From UBA5239 sp031548025 (lineage in GTDB: Bacteria > Verrucomicrobiota > Lentisphaeria > Victivallales > Victivallaceae): a stretch of DNA of 64,000 nucleotides. This document shows, piece by piece, positions 17,818 to 27,176 of the stretch. Every line of letters begins with the position of its first letter. Positions within the stretch are counted from its first letter, which is position 1. The notes below the pieces were generated by a model. The model did not search any database. It was not told where the DNA came from and saw only the letters and a program-made list of their open reading frames with translations. The position numbers were made by a program, and so were the translations under genes. Location: NCBI GenBank assembly GCA_031548025.1, contig JAVBRM010000011.1:62001-126000 (forward strand), in the 5' to 3' direction.

Positions 17818-18687
17818 ATGCATAAACTATTATTCGGAGCAATCTTATTGGGCTGCCTGTGGGCTTATGGAGGGCAGGTCGAGCAGAGGCGGGCTTTCAG
17901 GGAATTACTGGACAAAAAAGATACGGCGACCGTTCGGAAACATTTGAGTGACCGGGATCCGCAGATCCGCATGGCCGCTTTGAATTATGTTTGTGAGCAG
18001 GATGCCGCCAATGCGGTCGGCCCGTTGAAAAAAGCTCTGCAGGATGAGTATTCGCCGATACGGCTGATGGCTTTGAAAAGGCTCAGCCGCATGTCGGATC
18101 CGGCAATTCCCGGATTGATCGAAAAAATGGCGCAGAATGACCCGGATAACGCCATCCGGCAGATGGCCGCCGGGCTCAGTTGGCCGTTCAAGCGGGAAAA
18201 CCGTTTGCTGCGCGACGACCCGAGTTGGGATTATGAGGTTGTCTCGGTGAAATCTTTTGCCATTCCAGAAGAAAACTGGAAGTTCAGCACCGACCCGAAA
18301 GCGGAGGGGCACCGCAAGGATTTTTATCAGGACAATTTCAATGACCGGACTTGGAAACCGATCAAGATCGGCCACTGGGAAGGCCAGGGCTGGACTGATT
18401 ACGACGGCTATGCCTGGTATCGCATCCGCTTCAAAATGCCGGACAAAATCGAGTCCAATGCGGTTGAAGTGCATTTCGAGGCGGTCGATGAAAGCGCCTG
18501 GGTCTGGATGAACGGTATTTATCTGGGCAAGCATGATATCGGCATCGCGGGCTGGGACAAGCCCTTCCGTCTGGATATGACCCAGGAAATCAAGTGGGGG
18601 CAGGAAAATATACTGACCGTCCGGGTACTTGACCGGGCCGACGGCGGCGGCATCTGGAAACCGATAAATGTGGATATTTTAAAGTAG
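17818..18687 (+). CDS. Secreted HEAT-repeat protein with GH2-like jelly-roll domain
   Basis: A 289-residue protein. Residues 1-18 are a likely signal peptide (MHKLLFGAILLGCLWAYG). Residues about 35-125 carry two to three HEAT-type helical repeats (DPQIRMAALNYV, YSPIRLMALKRLS, DNAIRQMAAGLS). Residues about 150-285 resemble the galactose-binding domain of GH2 enzymes (YAWYRIRFKMP, WVWMNGIYLGKHDI, ENILTVRVLDRADGGG). No catalytic domain is present, so it is probably a binding or scaffold protein for the hydrolase encoded 16 bases downstream. An AGAAAGGA ribosome site precedes the ATG. The combination of HEAT repeats with a sugar-binding jelly roll is unusual. Confidence 0.75.
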   Translation: MHKLLFGAILLGCLWAYGGQVEQRRAFRELLDKKDTATVRKHLSDRDPQIRMAALNYVCEQDAANAVGPLKKALQDEYSPIRLMALKRLSRMSDPAIPGLIEKMAQNDPDNAIRQMAAGLSWPFKRENRLLRDDPSWDYEVVSVKSFAIPEENWKFSTDPKAEGHRKDFYQDNFNDRTWKPIKIGHWEGQGWTDYDGYAWYRIRFKMPDKIESNAVEVHFEAVDESAWVWMNGIYLGKHDIGIAGWDKPFRLDMTQEIKWGQENILTVRVLDRADGGGIWKPINVDILK

Positions 18688-18703
18688 AGGATTGGTGACG
18701 ATA

Positions 18704-21700
18704 ATGAAAAAATTACTCTTAATGATATGTGGTCTCCTTTTCTTCGGAGCATTGGCCGATGAGGGCAAAGTCATTGCGCAGTGGGACTTCAAAGCCGGCA
18801 AAACCGCTTCAGCGGACGGTAAATTCGAAGGAACTTTACGCGGAACAACTTCACTCGGTCCGAACGGTCTGGTTCTGCCCGCCGTTCCGGTCAGCAAAGC
18901 CGGCGGTTTGGCTATGGCAAACAATTACCCGGAACTCACCCCGCAGGGGCCTTTCCGGATGGAAATCACTTTCCGCCCGGAGAAAGAAATCACCGCCGGC
19001 AAGCCCACCATCATGCTCTGGGACAGCAAATATATAGTAACTCCGAAAGAAGATGACAAAAGCAAGCGTTCCCACAGCGGCTTTGCCCTTGGTTTGCGGA
19101 AGAGCGGCAATAAATGGCGGGCGGCGGCCTTTTTCGGCTACGGAACATCGTCTTTAAGCGTGACTTCACTTCCCTTTGCTCTTGATCCGGCCGAATTTCA
19201 GACCTTGACAATGGATTATGCACCGACACGGGTCTTATTCAGTCTCAACGGCCAGCTCATTTCCGCGGCTCAGATTGAGGCGCCCGGCCCGCTGGCGCCG
19301 ACCGCGTTCCGGCCGGTGATCGGCGACCGCTACGGCAGCAATTACTGGAGTTTTGAAGGTGAAATCGCTGCGTTGACTCTGCGGGAACTGACCATCAAAA
19401 AGTTGGAAGTAAAACCAGCCGGGCGTACTGGATTTGTGCGTCTGGAGCCCAAGCCGGCTTTGGCTATGCACATTATCAACAATACCGGCAAGGAGTTGAA
19501 AAATCAGCAGCTTGAGTACCGGATTACCGAAGTTCCTTCACTGAAACTGTCGGGAAGTACGATTGACCTGCCGCCCGGCGGCAGTATGGCAAGCGTAATG
19601 CTGAATTCGTCCTTGAAACCGGGTCAATATCACCTGGAAATCAGCATGGCGGGCGAAACCGAGACGGTTGAATTTTTTGTTGCTCCCGAGCGCGGCGATA
19701 TTTACCCGGTGATGATGTGGGGCGGCGGCGATATCCGGAAGCTCCGGGATTTGGGCTTCACTCAGGAACTGGTTTACCTGAGCCGCAGCAGACCCGATCC
19801 CAAGGATCCGGAAAGAGTCCGGCGGGGAATGGAAACTCTTGATAAGCTGTTGGCGGAAGGGATGTACGGCATGGATAATTCCAGTTCGCATCGTGAGCTG
19901 GCCAAAAAATACCCGCGGGTTGGGCGCGACGGCCAGCCTTATAAACGGGAAAATCTCGACGCCTCCAATCCGGAAGTGCCGCCGATCATGATCAAGATCG
20001 CGGAAAATGCCTCCATGGCCTACGGGACTCATCCAGCCTGGGCCGGAGCCATGATTCATTCGGAAGTCCGGGACGGCTCGGCACCTTCTTTTAACGGACA
20101 TTTCGAGAAAGAATACGAAAAATTCAGCGGAGCCAAAATACCGGCCGGCGTCAACGCATCGTGGCCGCTCGGCTATGACATGATACCTGATTTCCCGGTC
20201 AACCAGATTCTGCCGGACAATGATCCGCTCCTGAATTATTACCGGTGGTATTGGCGGACGGGCGACGGCTGGAATCCGCTGCACAGCGCGGTCAGCAAGG
20301 CGTTGCATTCCCACGTCGACCATCCCTTCTGGACCTACCATGATCCGGCGGTCCGGGTGCCTCCGGTCTGGGGCGGCGGCGGCGAAGTCGATTGCATCAG
20401 CCAGTGGAGTTACACCAATCCCGAACCGCTGAAGGTCGGCCAGACTACCGATGAGATGCTCGCCATGGCCGCCGGACGGCCGGGCCAGATGGTCATGAAA
20501 ATGACCCAGACTTTCTGGTACCGCAACCAGAGCGCCCCGCCCAATCAGAAAGTGGCCAATCCCCCCGAGTGGCTGGCCCGCGAGAAAGCGGCCAAATACA
20601 TCAGTATTTCTCCGGATCACCTGCGGATTGCTTTCTGGAGTATGATTTCGCGCAAGCTGGATGGAATCATGTATCATGGTTACAGCTCGCTGGTTGAGCC
20701 GAAAGATCACGGTTACCGCTACACCTGCCCCGAAACCGCGGGCGCTTTAAAAGAGCTGACCTCGCGGGTTATCGTACCGCTGGGACCGGTCTTGAAACGC
20801 ATTCCCGAGCGCCAACCGCAAGTCGCCATTCTGGAGAGCTTTCCGTCCGCGATTTACGCCCGCCGTCATTCCACCCAAGGCTGGGGACGCAACTGGTGGA
20901 GCGAACTGCATCTGGCGTTGCAATGGGCGCATTACCAGCCGGCGGTCATCTATGACGATCATATTGCCAAGGGCATCTTGAGCCAGGTGAAAGTGCTTTT
21001 CCTGCCGGGAGCCGAAGTGTTGACCGAATCGACGGTCAAGGCGATTCAGGATTTCCAGCGCGGCGGCGGTCTGGTGGTCGGCGACAATTTCCTCCTGCCG
21101 GCGATCTTGCCGGATATTTCAATTGAAGCCGTTCAACGCAAAACCACCGATCCGGCGGGAACCAGAAAACAGCTTCAGACCCTCGGCGCCTTGATCCGGG
21201 AACAGCTCGAGCCCTATTATCAGGCTCCTTGCAACGCAGACAGTCCCGATGTCGTCACCCGCCTCCGTTCGTGGGAAAATTCCGACTATCTTTTCGTCAT
21301 CAACGATAAACGCACCTTCGGCGATTATGTCGGGCAATGGGGCCGGATTCAGGAAAAAGGCCTCCCCCTTTCCGCCACGGTCAGCGTCAACCGCCAGTCC
21401 GGCGCGGTCTATGATCTGATGGCCAACAAAGCCGTCAAATTTAATGCAGATGGTAAAAAAACAGATATCGGATTGCAGCTCGAGCCCGGCGAAGGGCGTT
21501 TGCTGCTGCTGCTGGAACATCCCATCAAGCAGATTGTATTGAATGCTCCAGCCGAGGCAAAACCCGGCCAGGCTTTCAACGTCGATATCGTGATCTCCGA
21601 CAGCACCGGCAAGCCCGTACCGGCTCTGTTGCCGGTCGCGGTAACTCTGCTTGACCCGCAGGGGAAGCAAGCCCCCGGCAGCGATTATTTCTGCGCGGAA

Positions 21701-21823
21701 AACGGCAAACTCACTGTGCCGCTGACCGTTTCACTGAACGATCAGCCCGGCACCTGGAAGATCATCGCCAAAAGCCTCGCCGACTCCAAAACCGCAACCC
21801 GCGAAATCAAAGTCGGCCCGTAA
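18704..21823 (+). CDS. Secreted hydrolase with LamG-like and GH42-like regions
   Basis: A 1039-residue protein. A TTG at 18692 is in frame, but the ATG at 18704 directly precedes the signal peptide (MKKLLLMICGLLFFGALA). Residues about 65-235 look like a LamG-type sandwich (FRMEITFRPEKE, FSLNGQLISAAQI, WSFEGEIAALTLREL). A barrel-like region begins near 331 (DIYPVMMWGGGDIRKLRDLG). Residues about 700-800 resemble the GATase-like domain of GH42 beta-galactosidases (QVAILESFPSAIYARRH, VKVLFLPGAEVLTESTVKAI, GGGLVVGDNF). The C-terminus is a beta-sandwich module. It is the last gene of the second ROK operon and converges with the 21830 gene at a 6-base gap. The substrate is unknown. Confidence 0.74.
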   Translation: MKKLLLMICGLLFFGALADEGKVIAQWDFKAGKTASADGKFEGTLRGTTSLGPNGLVLPAVPVSKAGGLAMANNYPELTPQGPFRMEITFRPEKEITAGKPTIMLWDSKYIVTPKEDDKSKRSHSGFALGLRKSGNKWRAAAFFGYGTSSLSVTSLPFALDPAEFQTLTMDYAPTRVLFSLNGQLISAAQIEAPGPLAPTAFRPVIGDRYGSNYWSFEGEIAALTLRELTIKKLEVKPAGRTGFVRLEPKPALAMHIINNTGKELKNQQLEYRITEVPSLKLSGSTIDLPPGGSMASVMLNSSLKPGQYHLEISMAGETETVEFFVAPERGDIYPVMMWGGGDIRKLRDLGFTQELVYLSRSRPDPKDPERVRRGMETLDKLLAEGMYGMDNSSSHRELAKKYPRVGRDGQPYKRENLDASNPEVPPIMIKIAENASMAYGTHPAWAGAMIHSEVRDGSAPSFNGHFEKEYEKFSGAKIPAGVNASWPLGYDMIPDFPVNQILPDNDPLLNYYRWYWRTGDGWNPLHSAVSKALHSHVDHPFWTYHDPAVRVPPVWGGGGEVDCISQWSYTNPEPLKVGQTTDEMLAMAAGRPGQMVMKMTQTFWYRNQSAPPNQKVANPPEWLAREKAAKYISISPDHLRIAFWSMISRKLDGIMYHGYSSLVEPKDHGYRYTCPETAGALKELTSRVIVPLGPVLKRIPERQPQVAILESFPSAIYARRHSTQGWGRNWWSELHLALQWAHYQPAVIYDDHIAKGILSQVKVLFLPGAEVLTESTVKAIQDFQRGGGLVVGDNFLLPAILPDISIEAVQRKTTDPAGTRKQLQTLGALIREQLEPYYQAPCNADSPDVVTRLRSWENSDYLFVINDKRTFGDYVGQWGRIQEKGLPLSATVSVNRQSGAVYDLMANKAVKFNADGKKTDIGLQLEPGEGRLLLLLEHPIKQIVLNAPAEAKPGQAFNVDIVISDSTGKPVPALLPVAVTLLDPQGKQAPGSDYFCAENGKLTVPLTVSLNDQPGTWKIIAKSLADSKTATREIKVGP

Positions 21824-21829
21824 TTCCGC

Positions 21830-24800
21830 TTACCAGAGAATGCGGTATTTGATGGTGCTCAGGGAGTCGAGGTAACCGCGGTAGTCCGCCAGCTTCATCC
21901 ACCAACTGCTGTTCGTTTGTTGACGCAAGGTGAAGATCTCCCGCAACTGCTCCGGCGTGCGCCGGGTCTGGTAGAGGTAGGTATCGACCGTAACCCGGGG
22001 ATCGGTACGGCGGTCAACCCCAAGAAGTATGTCGTAACGGGCATCGTAAAGGTCGTCGGTAAACGCGCCCCAGACCTCCTGGTACGGGCGCATGACTTCC
22101 GGCAGCGGGCTTTCGATATAGCCGCTCGGGCTGCCCGGCGAATCGTACCCCGGCACCAGTTGGATGATCGATTGGGACATCCCGGCCAGTTCGTTGAGTT
22201 CGGCAAAATAGGCCGGATGAGTCTTCTGGAAAAACTCAATTCCCTGCTGATGGGTATGATTGGCCGACCATGGGCGGTACTGACGCAGATATTCGGTGGC
22301 GGCCAGTACGCCCTGCATGCTGACCAGTTGCATGACCGCGTGATAGGCAGCCACATCGGACAGCGGACGGTCGCCGAATTTATGGGCGATCCGCGCCATA
22401 GCCGTGGCCCCGGCATGGATGCCGCCGCTTTCCTGCAGGCCGTTGCCCACCCGGACTCCGCTGAAGGTATCCCAGGAAACCAGCGTGGCCCAGTCGTGGC
22501 TGTTGCGGGCGGTATTGAAATACTGCTGGAGCAGCGGATAGTGTTCTTTGAGCCAGTCATAACGGTCATACGTATCGGCATAGCGCCAGGCCATATAGAC
22601 GTTGAGGTTGTAAAAATATACCCAGTCAATGCCGAAGCTGTTTTTGGGTATGGCCCCGACCGCCAGTTTCAGGCCGGTCACCGGATTGGTCAGGAATGTG
22701 ACCACCGGCAGCTCGCGAAATTTCGGGTCGAGCTGCGCACGCATGGCCGCGTCCGGCATTCCGGTATAGAGCAGATATTTTTCGCTGACGGTACGGTAGT
22801 CCCGGTCAAGTTTCTCGCGTATTTCCGGGTTCATCCACACCCGGGCCAGAAGCAAATTGGTGTAGCCGGTCCACAGACCCGTCATCCCTCCGCTGGTCAT
22901 GGAACCCGGGTTGAAAACACCGTGGCGGAACATTCGCGGCCAGGGCTGTTTGCCCAGATTGGCGGCATATCCTTGTTCCAGCAGTCGGTTGAATTCGGCC
23001 TTGAGAGGGGCGATCTCCGGCGAATCGCCGGGAACGACTTCGCGCACCTCACGAATATAATGCAACAGATTATCGACACCGAAAGTCAAACTGGCGGCGT
23101 CTTCCGCCGCGAACAGCGGTCCCTGCAAGGTAGCCATTTGCAAATCGCGCAACGGACGGTCAAAGCCGACCTTGAAGTTACCGGAGCCGACGGACAGCGG
23201 CAGCAAGGTACTGACGGGGGTGATTTTGCGCCCAACCGTTTTCCAGGCGTCGCTCCAGGAGGCGTAAGTAACCTCGTCACGCACCGTCAGGCGGTCGCGC
23301 TCGTAGTCGACGGCGGCGGTACGGCGCACCGTGGCGGGCGGCGCGGCCAGGACCTGCGACCAGTAGCGACAGCGTTCGACAGTCTCTTTCGGCAGGGCTT
23401 TGGACCAGGCGGCGGTTTTTTCCGGAGCCAGCAGAGTTACGCCGTGCAACGGCATACCCTGAATTTGACCGGCCGATTGTGAAAATTCAAAGGACAACGC
23501 AGTGCCGCTGTCGTTGCGGATCTGTTGCGGACGGTTCTGCAGCACGAATAAATAAGGAGTATCGAATTCTTCCCAACCCTGGCCGCCGTTGAACCAGGCG
23601 AGCACCCAGTTGGCGGCCATTTTCCGACCGTCGATTCCGGTATCGGCATCGACGACCCGAATACTCTTGCCGTCATCATAGGCCAGGTAACGCGGCAGGG
23701 CAATGCCATGCTGACGGATGCCGTCGAACACCCGCAGCTTGGAACTGGCGGTTTCGGCCAGCCACGCCGGACTGACAGCGCGGACGGTAAATTCAAGATA
23801 GTTGTTTCCGGAATAATCATAACGGTAAGTCCGGCCGCTCCAAGACTGGTCTTTGATCGAGCGTTTTTCCACCTGTCCGGCGGAATCGGGACAGACCAAC
23901 CCGTAAATCCACGCATCGCGCACTCCGTCATACTGATGTCCGGCCACGCGGTGGAAGCGCCCGACCTTGCCGGCATTTTCCGGTACCGGGCGGACGTTGC
24001 CCAGAAACAGCATCGGACCGGCCGCATCCGGCGAAGTCCGGATCGAATAGGCCATACCGCTGCGTGAATCGACTTCATTGAGATTATCGCTCAACGTGCC
24101 GTCAGGCTTGCCTTCACGCGGCCCGAACCGGCCCACCGCCATTGACGAGATTTCAACCGGCGATGCCAGCGGTTCCGCCAGCTCCGGCCAGACCATCGGT
24201 TGGAAAATTTGCCGGTTTTCCGGGGCGACTTCCACGGCAAATTGTTTTTCCGCCAATACACGGCCATTGCCGCTGAAAGAGAGCGTCATGTCGAGCTTTC
24301 CGGCAACATTCGGCGCGACGGCCTCTATCCGCAGCGGCTGCCATTTTTTCGGGACCAAGGTCAGCGGCGTACTTTCGTCCAATATTTTTTTGCCGTTGCG
24401 GTCGGCAATGGTCAGCTTCAAGACGCCGCTGATTTTTTCGATTCCGGGATTGAGCAATTCAGGCGTGGCGAGCAGTTCGCCGCCGAGTGTAACGCGGTTA
24501 AGGTGTTCGGCTTCGGTAAGCAGTAGTTTCAGCGAATCGGCGCCGCCGGTTTTGAGCGGCAGTTTCAGGTGCACGGTTTCGGCGGCCAACGGCTGAAGCG
24601 TGTAACTGCCGTTGTAAAGACCGCCCAACGTTCCGGCGAAAACCCGAACCGCCAGCACGTTCCGGCCCGGCTTCAGCGTTTCCGGACGCAACAGATAGCG
24701 GCGGACGACATACGAGCAGCCGGGGGCGAAATTAGGCGGAGGATTGCCGTATTTGCCGCGCTTGACACCGTTGAGAAAAATTTCATCGTAAGCGGAGATT

Positions 24801-25141
24801 TTACCCAGCTCAAGTTGCAGTACACGCCCCTGCCATGCCTCCGGCAGTGTGAATTCAGTACGGTACCAACACCAGCCGTTCGCGGCGAGAACTTTCTGAT
24901 CCCGCAGCGATTTTCCGACTTCAACCGTTTTCCAGTCGGAAACGTCGAGATCCGGCGCGGCGTAGGCCGGCTTGTCACCGGCTTTGACACGCCAGTCGGA
25001 CAGCGTCATCGGCTGACCGTCCAGTACAAAAGCAGTGGTCCGGTAGTCTTCCGGAGTAGCCGAACGCAACGGCAGCGTTTTAATTTCGCCGCACAACGGC
25101 AGGACGGCGGCCAGCAACAACAAGGCGGAAACAAATTTCAT
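21830..25141 (-). CDS. Large secreted protein with GH2-like sugar-binding N-terminus
   Basis: A 1103-residue protein. Residues 1-18 are a signal peptide. Residues about 70-170 form a GH2-like jelly roll (WCWYRTEFTLPEAW, DEIFLNGVKRGKYG, GRNVLAVRVFAGTLGG). The middle is beta-rich and the last 400 residues are helical (WMNPEIREKLDRDYRTVSEKYLLY, EHYPLLQQYFNTARNSHDW), suggesting an alpha/alpha-toroid catalytic module, although no family was recognised with confidence. The ribosome site is GAAGGA. It lies 21 bases after the pilin at 25163 and is the last gene of the GntR-pilin-hydrolase module. Confidence 0.72.
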   Translation of the reverse strand: MKFVSALLLLAAVLPLCGEIKTLPLRSATPEDYRTTAFVLDGQPMTLSDWRVKAGDKPAYAAPDLDVSDWKTVEVGKSLRDQKVLAANGWCWYRTEFTLPEAWQGRVLQLELGKISAYDEIFLNGVKRGKYGNPPPNFAPGCSYVVRRYLLRPETLKPGRNVLAVRVFAGTLGGLYNGSYTLQPLAAETVHLKLPLKTGGADSLKLLLTEAEHLNRVTLGGELLATPELLNPGIEKISGVLKLTIADRNGKKILDESTPLTLVPKKWQPLRIEAVAPNVAGKLDMTLSFSGNGRVLAEKQFAVEVAPENRQIFQPMVWPELAEPLASPVEISSMAVGRFGPREGKPDGTLSDNLNEVDSRSGMAYSIRTSPDAAGPMLFLGNVRPVPENAGKVGRFHRVAGHQYDGVRDAWIYGLVCPDSAGQVEKRSIKDQSWSGRTYRYDYSGNNYLEFTVRAVSPAWLAETASSKLRVFDGIRQHGIALPRYLAYDDGKSIRVVDADTGIDGRKMAANWVLAWFNGGQGWEEFDTPYLFVLQNRPQQIRNDSGTALSFEFSQSAGQIQGMPLHGVTLLAPEKTAAWSKALPKETVERCRYWSQVLAAPPATVRRTAAVDYERDRLTVRDEVTYASWSDAWKTVGRKITPVSTLLPLSVGSGNFKVGFDRPLRDLQMATLQGPLFAAEDAASLTFGVDNLLHYIREVREVVPGDSPEIAPLKAEFNRLLEQGYAANLGKQPWPRMFRHGVFNPGSMTSGGMTGLWTGYTNLLLARVWMNPEIREKLDRDYRTVSEKYLLYTGMPDAAMRAQLDPKFRELPVVTFLTNPVTGLKLAVGAIPKNSFGIDWVYFYNLNVYMAWRYADTYDRYDWLKEHYPLLQQYFNTARNSHDWATLVSWDTFSGVRVGNGLQESGGIHAGATAMARIAHKFGDRPLSDVAAYHAVMQLVSMQGVLAATEYLRQYRPWSANHTHQQGIEFFQKTHPAYFAELNELAGMSQSIIQLVPGYDSPGSPSGYIESPLPEVMRPYQEVWGAFTDDLYDARYDILLGVDRRTDPRVTVDTYLYQTRRTPEQLREIFTLRQQTNSSWWMKLADYRGYLDSLSTIKYRILW

Positions 25142-25162
25142 GATATATCCTTCTTTAATAAA

Positions 25163-25840
25163 TTATTGCCATTGAATCATTTTTACTTCAATGCTGCGCG
25201 GCGCCAAAGGACTGGAATGCCCGTCCACCCAAAGGAAGTTGACATTTCCGCTATGAATCGGCCCCAGGCGCCATGGAGTAGTGGGGAATGGATTGAATGC
25301 CCATTTGGAATTGCCGGCGGAGTCTTTGGCAGTATTGCCGCGTACTTCAAAACAGCGGTTGATATTGGAGTCCATGCCGTCGCCCAGCACAATTACCGAG
25401 GAAGCTTTATTGATCTGCTCAAGCTTATAAAACTTATTGCTTGCCCATCCCCCCAGCATCGGCAATACCTGGGTATTGACCGAATAATCCGTCCCCGGAC
25501 TACCTGGCTTCCTCTTATGCGAGGGACAAGTGACGACTTTTTCAAAGGCGACTTTCTTCTCCTCCGTGAATTTCCCGAAATAACCGGCGATCGGCCCGGT
25601 CCACTCCGCCAACATGGATTTGGCATTGTAACCATACGGCAACATGCCGTTCCAGTCGCCGCTGTAAGTCGCAAGGGCAAATCCAAGTTGCTTCTCGTTG
25701 CTGAGGCAATTAGCGGAATGAGCCTTTTCACGGGCTTTGTTCAACGCCGGCAACAGCATGGCCGCCAGTATCAAAATGATTGCGATCACTACCAAGAGCT
25801 CGATAAGTGTAAATTTATATTCTTTTTTATTTCTTTTCAT
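25163..25840 (-). CDS. Pseudopilin, close paralogue of the 27177 pilin
   Basis: A 225-residue prepilin-like protein. Leader MKRNKKEYK, then FTLIELL and a helix ending LLPALNKAREKAHSANC. It has a canonical H-X9-DG (HSGNVNFLWVDGH) and ends in IEVKMIQWQ. By eye about three quarters of residues match the pilin at 27177-27851, including the tail. An AGGAGGG ribosome site precedes the ATG. It lies 17 bases after a GntR-type regulator and 21 bases before a secreted hydrolase. Confidence 0.92.
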   Translation of the reverse strand: MKRNKKEYKFTLIELLVVIAIILILAAMLLPALNKAREKAHSANCLSNEKQLGFALATYSGDWNGMLPYGYNAKSMLAEWTGPIAGYFGKFTEEKKVAFEKVVTCPSHKRKPGSPGTDYSVNTQVLPMLGGWASNKFYKLEQINKASSVIVLGDGMDSNINRCFEVRGNTAKDSAGNSKWAFNPFPTTPWRLGPIHSGNVNFLWVDGHSSPLAPRSIEVKMIQWQ

Positions 25841-25857
25841 ATTCCAGTGCCCTCCTG

Positions 25858-27054
25858 TTAAGCTATTTGATGATAATGCGATTGCGCCTGGGCCACGCTG
25901 CCCCTGGCCACCAATACCGGTTGAAGCCGGGCCACGCGGTTTTCCGGCCGGATGCCGTCCCGGATGTACTCGGCCAGGCGGTTGGCGACCGTCCGCCCCA
26001 TTTCGTACAAAGGATTGTTAAAAGTGGTCAGCGGTGGGTCCGAGGTTTCGGTTTCGGCGATATTGTTGAAGCCGATCACGGAAAAATCCTGAGGAACCCG
26101 GTGACCCATTTCTTTCAAAACCCTGACCAATTCCAAGGCGGCATCGTCATTGCGGCACCAGAAAGCGGTCGGCGGATTTTTCTGAGCCAGAAGCGTATTC
26201 AATTCCCGCCTGATCGCCTCCCGGTCATTCTGTCCGGGAAGCAGCATATAAGAAAGATTGACCTGCCCGGCTCCGGCATTTTCGAAGCGTTTGCGGATAT
26301 CGTCGGGCGTGGTGATCATGACGTTGATGGGATTTTTCGCGTCGATATATTTCCGCGCATACGCCAGACAGATATTGCGATGCCCATATTCCCGCAGATA
26401 GCCGATTACGGTCCTGGCCGTGTAATCGGGATCGAAAGTCACCGCGCCGATATTGAAACGGTTGAATTCGCAACTGAACGAAATCTGCGGAATCTCCTCG
26501 TGCCTGGCGATGGCCTCCAGCGGCAGATCGTCGTCGTAGCTGCGATAACCGAGATGGACGAGCCCGCCGCATTGCTCCTTGATCTCCGCGATGGCCCTGT
26601 CAATAGTCGCCCTGTCGGACTGCGGCGGCGGCAGAAAAACCGGAGTCGTGGTATAACCCAATTCCACCGCCCGGTCCACCAGCCCGGAATACATCCGGAA
26701 ATGCAATTGCCCGTACACCGTTCCCATCCGGAAATACTCCGAAAAGGATGCCGGCAAAATGATGCCGAAACACTTCAAGTGTTTGTCATGACTCCGGCCG
26801 GTTATGCTCCAGACGTGCTTCCCCGGCATCCGGGTGATCATTCCCTCGCCCTCCAGGCGATTGTAAACCTTTTGCATGGTTTGCCGGGCCACACCCACCT
26901 GCTGGGCCAACTGTCGGACCGGCGCCAAGCGCATTCCCGTCAGCTTATTTTCCTGCAAGCACCCGAGCAGAGCGTCATGAATGACATTTACGGTGTCATT
27001 CCGCCCATAATGACTCAAGTCCAGCTTCAGATCGGTATTTAATTGGTTATCCAT
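25858..27054 (-). CDS. GntR-type regulator with LacI-like sensor domain
   Basis: A 398-residue protein. The N-terminal winged helix (residues about 15-85: PVRQLAQQVGVARQTMQKVYNR, then GMITRMPGKHVW) is of GntR type. Residues about 95-390 form a periplasmic-binding-protein-like sensor (FGIILPASFS, GGLVHLGYRSYDDDLPLEAI, TAFWCRNDDAALELVRVLKEMG, FSVIGFNNIAETE). It probably represses or activates its own operon in response to a sugar. A near-consensus promoter lies at 27094-27122 with three GTTTAC/GTAAAC elements upstream of it. No clear Shine-Dalgarno site precedes the ATG. Confidence 0.88.
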   Translation of the reverse strand: MDNQLNTDLKLDLSHYGRNDTVNVIHDALLGCLQENKLTGMRLAPVRQLAQQVGVARQTMQKVYNRLEGEGMITRMPGKHVWSITGRSHDKHLKCFGIILPASFSEYFRMGTVYGQLHFRMYSGLVDRAVELGYTTTPVFLPPPQSDRATIDRAIAEIKEQCGGLVHLGYRSYDDDLPLEAIARHEEIPQISFSCEFNRFNIGAVTFDPDYTARTVIGYLREYGHRNICLAYARKYIDAKNPINVMITTPDDIRKRFENAGAGQVNLSYMLLPGQNDREAIRRELNTLLAQKNPPTAFWCRNDDAALELVRVLKEMGHRVPQDFSVIGFNNIAETETSDPPLTTFNNPLYEMGRTVANRLAEYIRDGIRPENRVARLQPVLVARGSVAQAQSHYHQIA

Positions 27055-27093
27055 AGGTCAAACTAATCCGTTTTGGCTTATAACTGTTTATTA

Positions 27094-27122
27094 ATTATAA
27101 CTCAAAACGCAAATATTGTCAA
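27094..27122 (-). promoter_or_regulatory. Consensus promoter for the GntR-pilin-hydrolase operon
   Basis: Read on the minus strand, TTGACA (27117-27122) and TATAAT (27094-27099) are both perfect matches to the consensus with a 17-base spacer. The start codon of the regulator is 39 bases downstream of the -10 box. Confidence 0.72.
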
Positions 27123-27127
27123 TGCGC

Positions 27128-27175
27128 GTTTACATATTATCATGAATTGTTTACCAGATGAAAATACTTGTAAAC
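27128..27175. promoter_or_regulatory. Three GTTTAC elements with 21-bp period, candidate operator
   Basis: GTTTAC occurs at 27128-27133 and 27149-27154 in the same orientation, and inverted (GTAAAC) at 27170-27175. Successive starts are exactly 21 bases apart, two helical turns, so all three would face the same side of the DNA. They lie just upstream of the -35 box of the GntR promoter and just after the stop of the preceding pilin. The binding protein is unknown; the GntR-type regulator is the first candidate. Confidence 0.5.
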
Positions 27176-27176
27176 A

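Noticed and set aside
21917..23482. 521-codon plus-strand open frame
   Set aside because: Antisense to the secreted hydrolase at 21830-25141, whose signal peptide and domains are clear.
24569..25861. 430-codon plus-strand open frame
   Set aside because: It crosses both the hydrolase start and the pilin gene in antisense. A real gene there would conflict with two well-supported genes.
25867..27042. 391-codon plus-strand open frame
   Set aside because: Antisense shadow of the GntR-type regulator.
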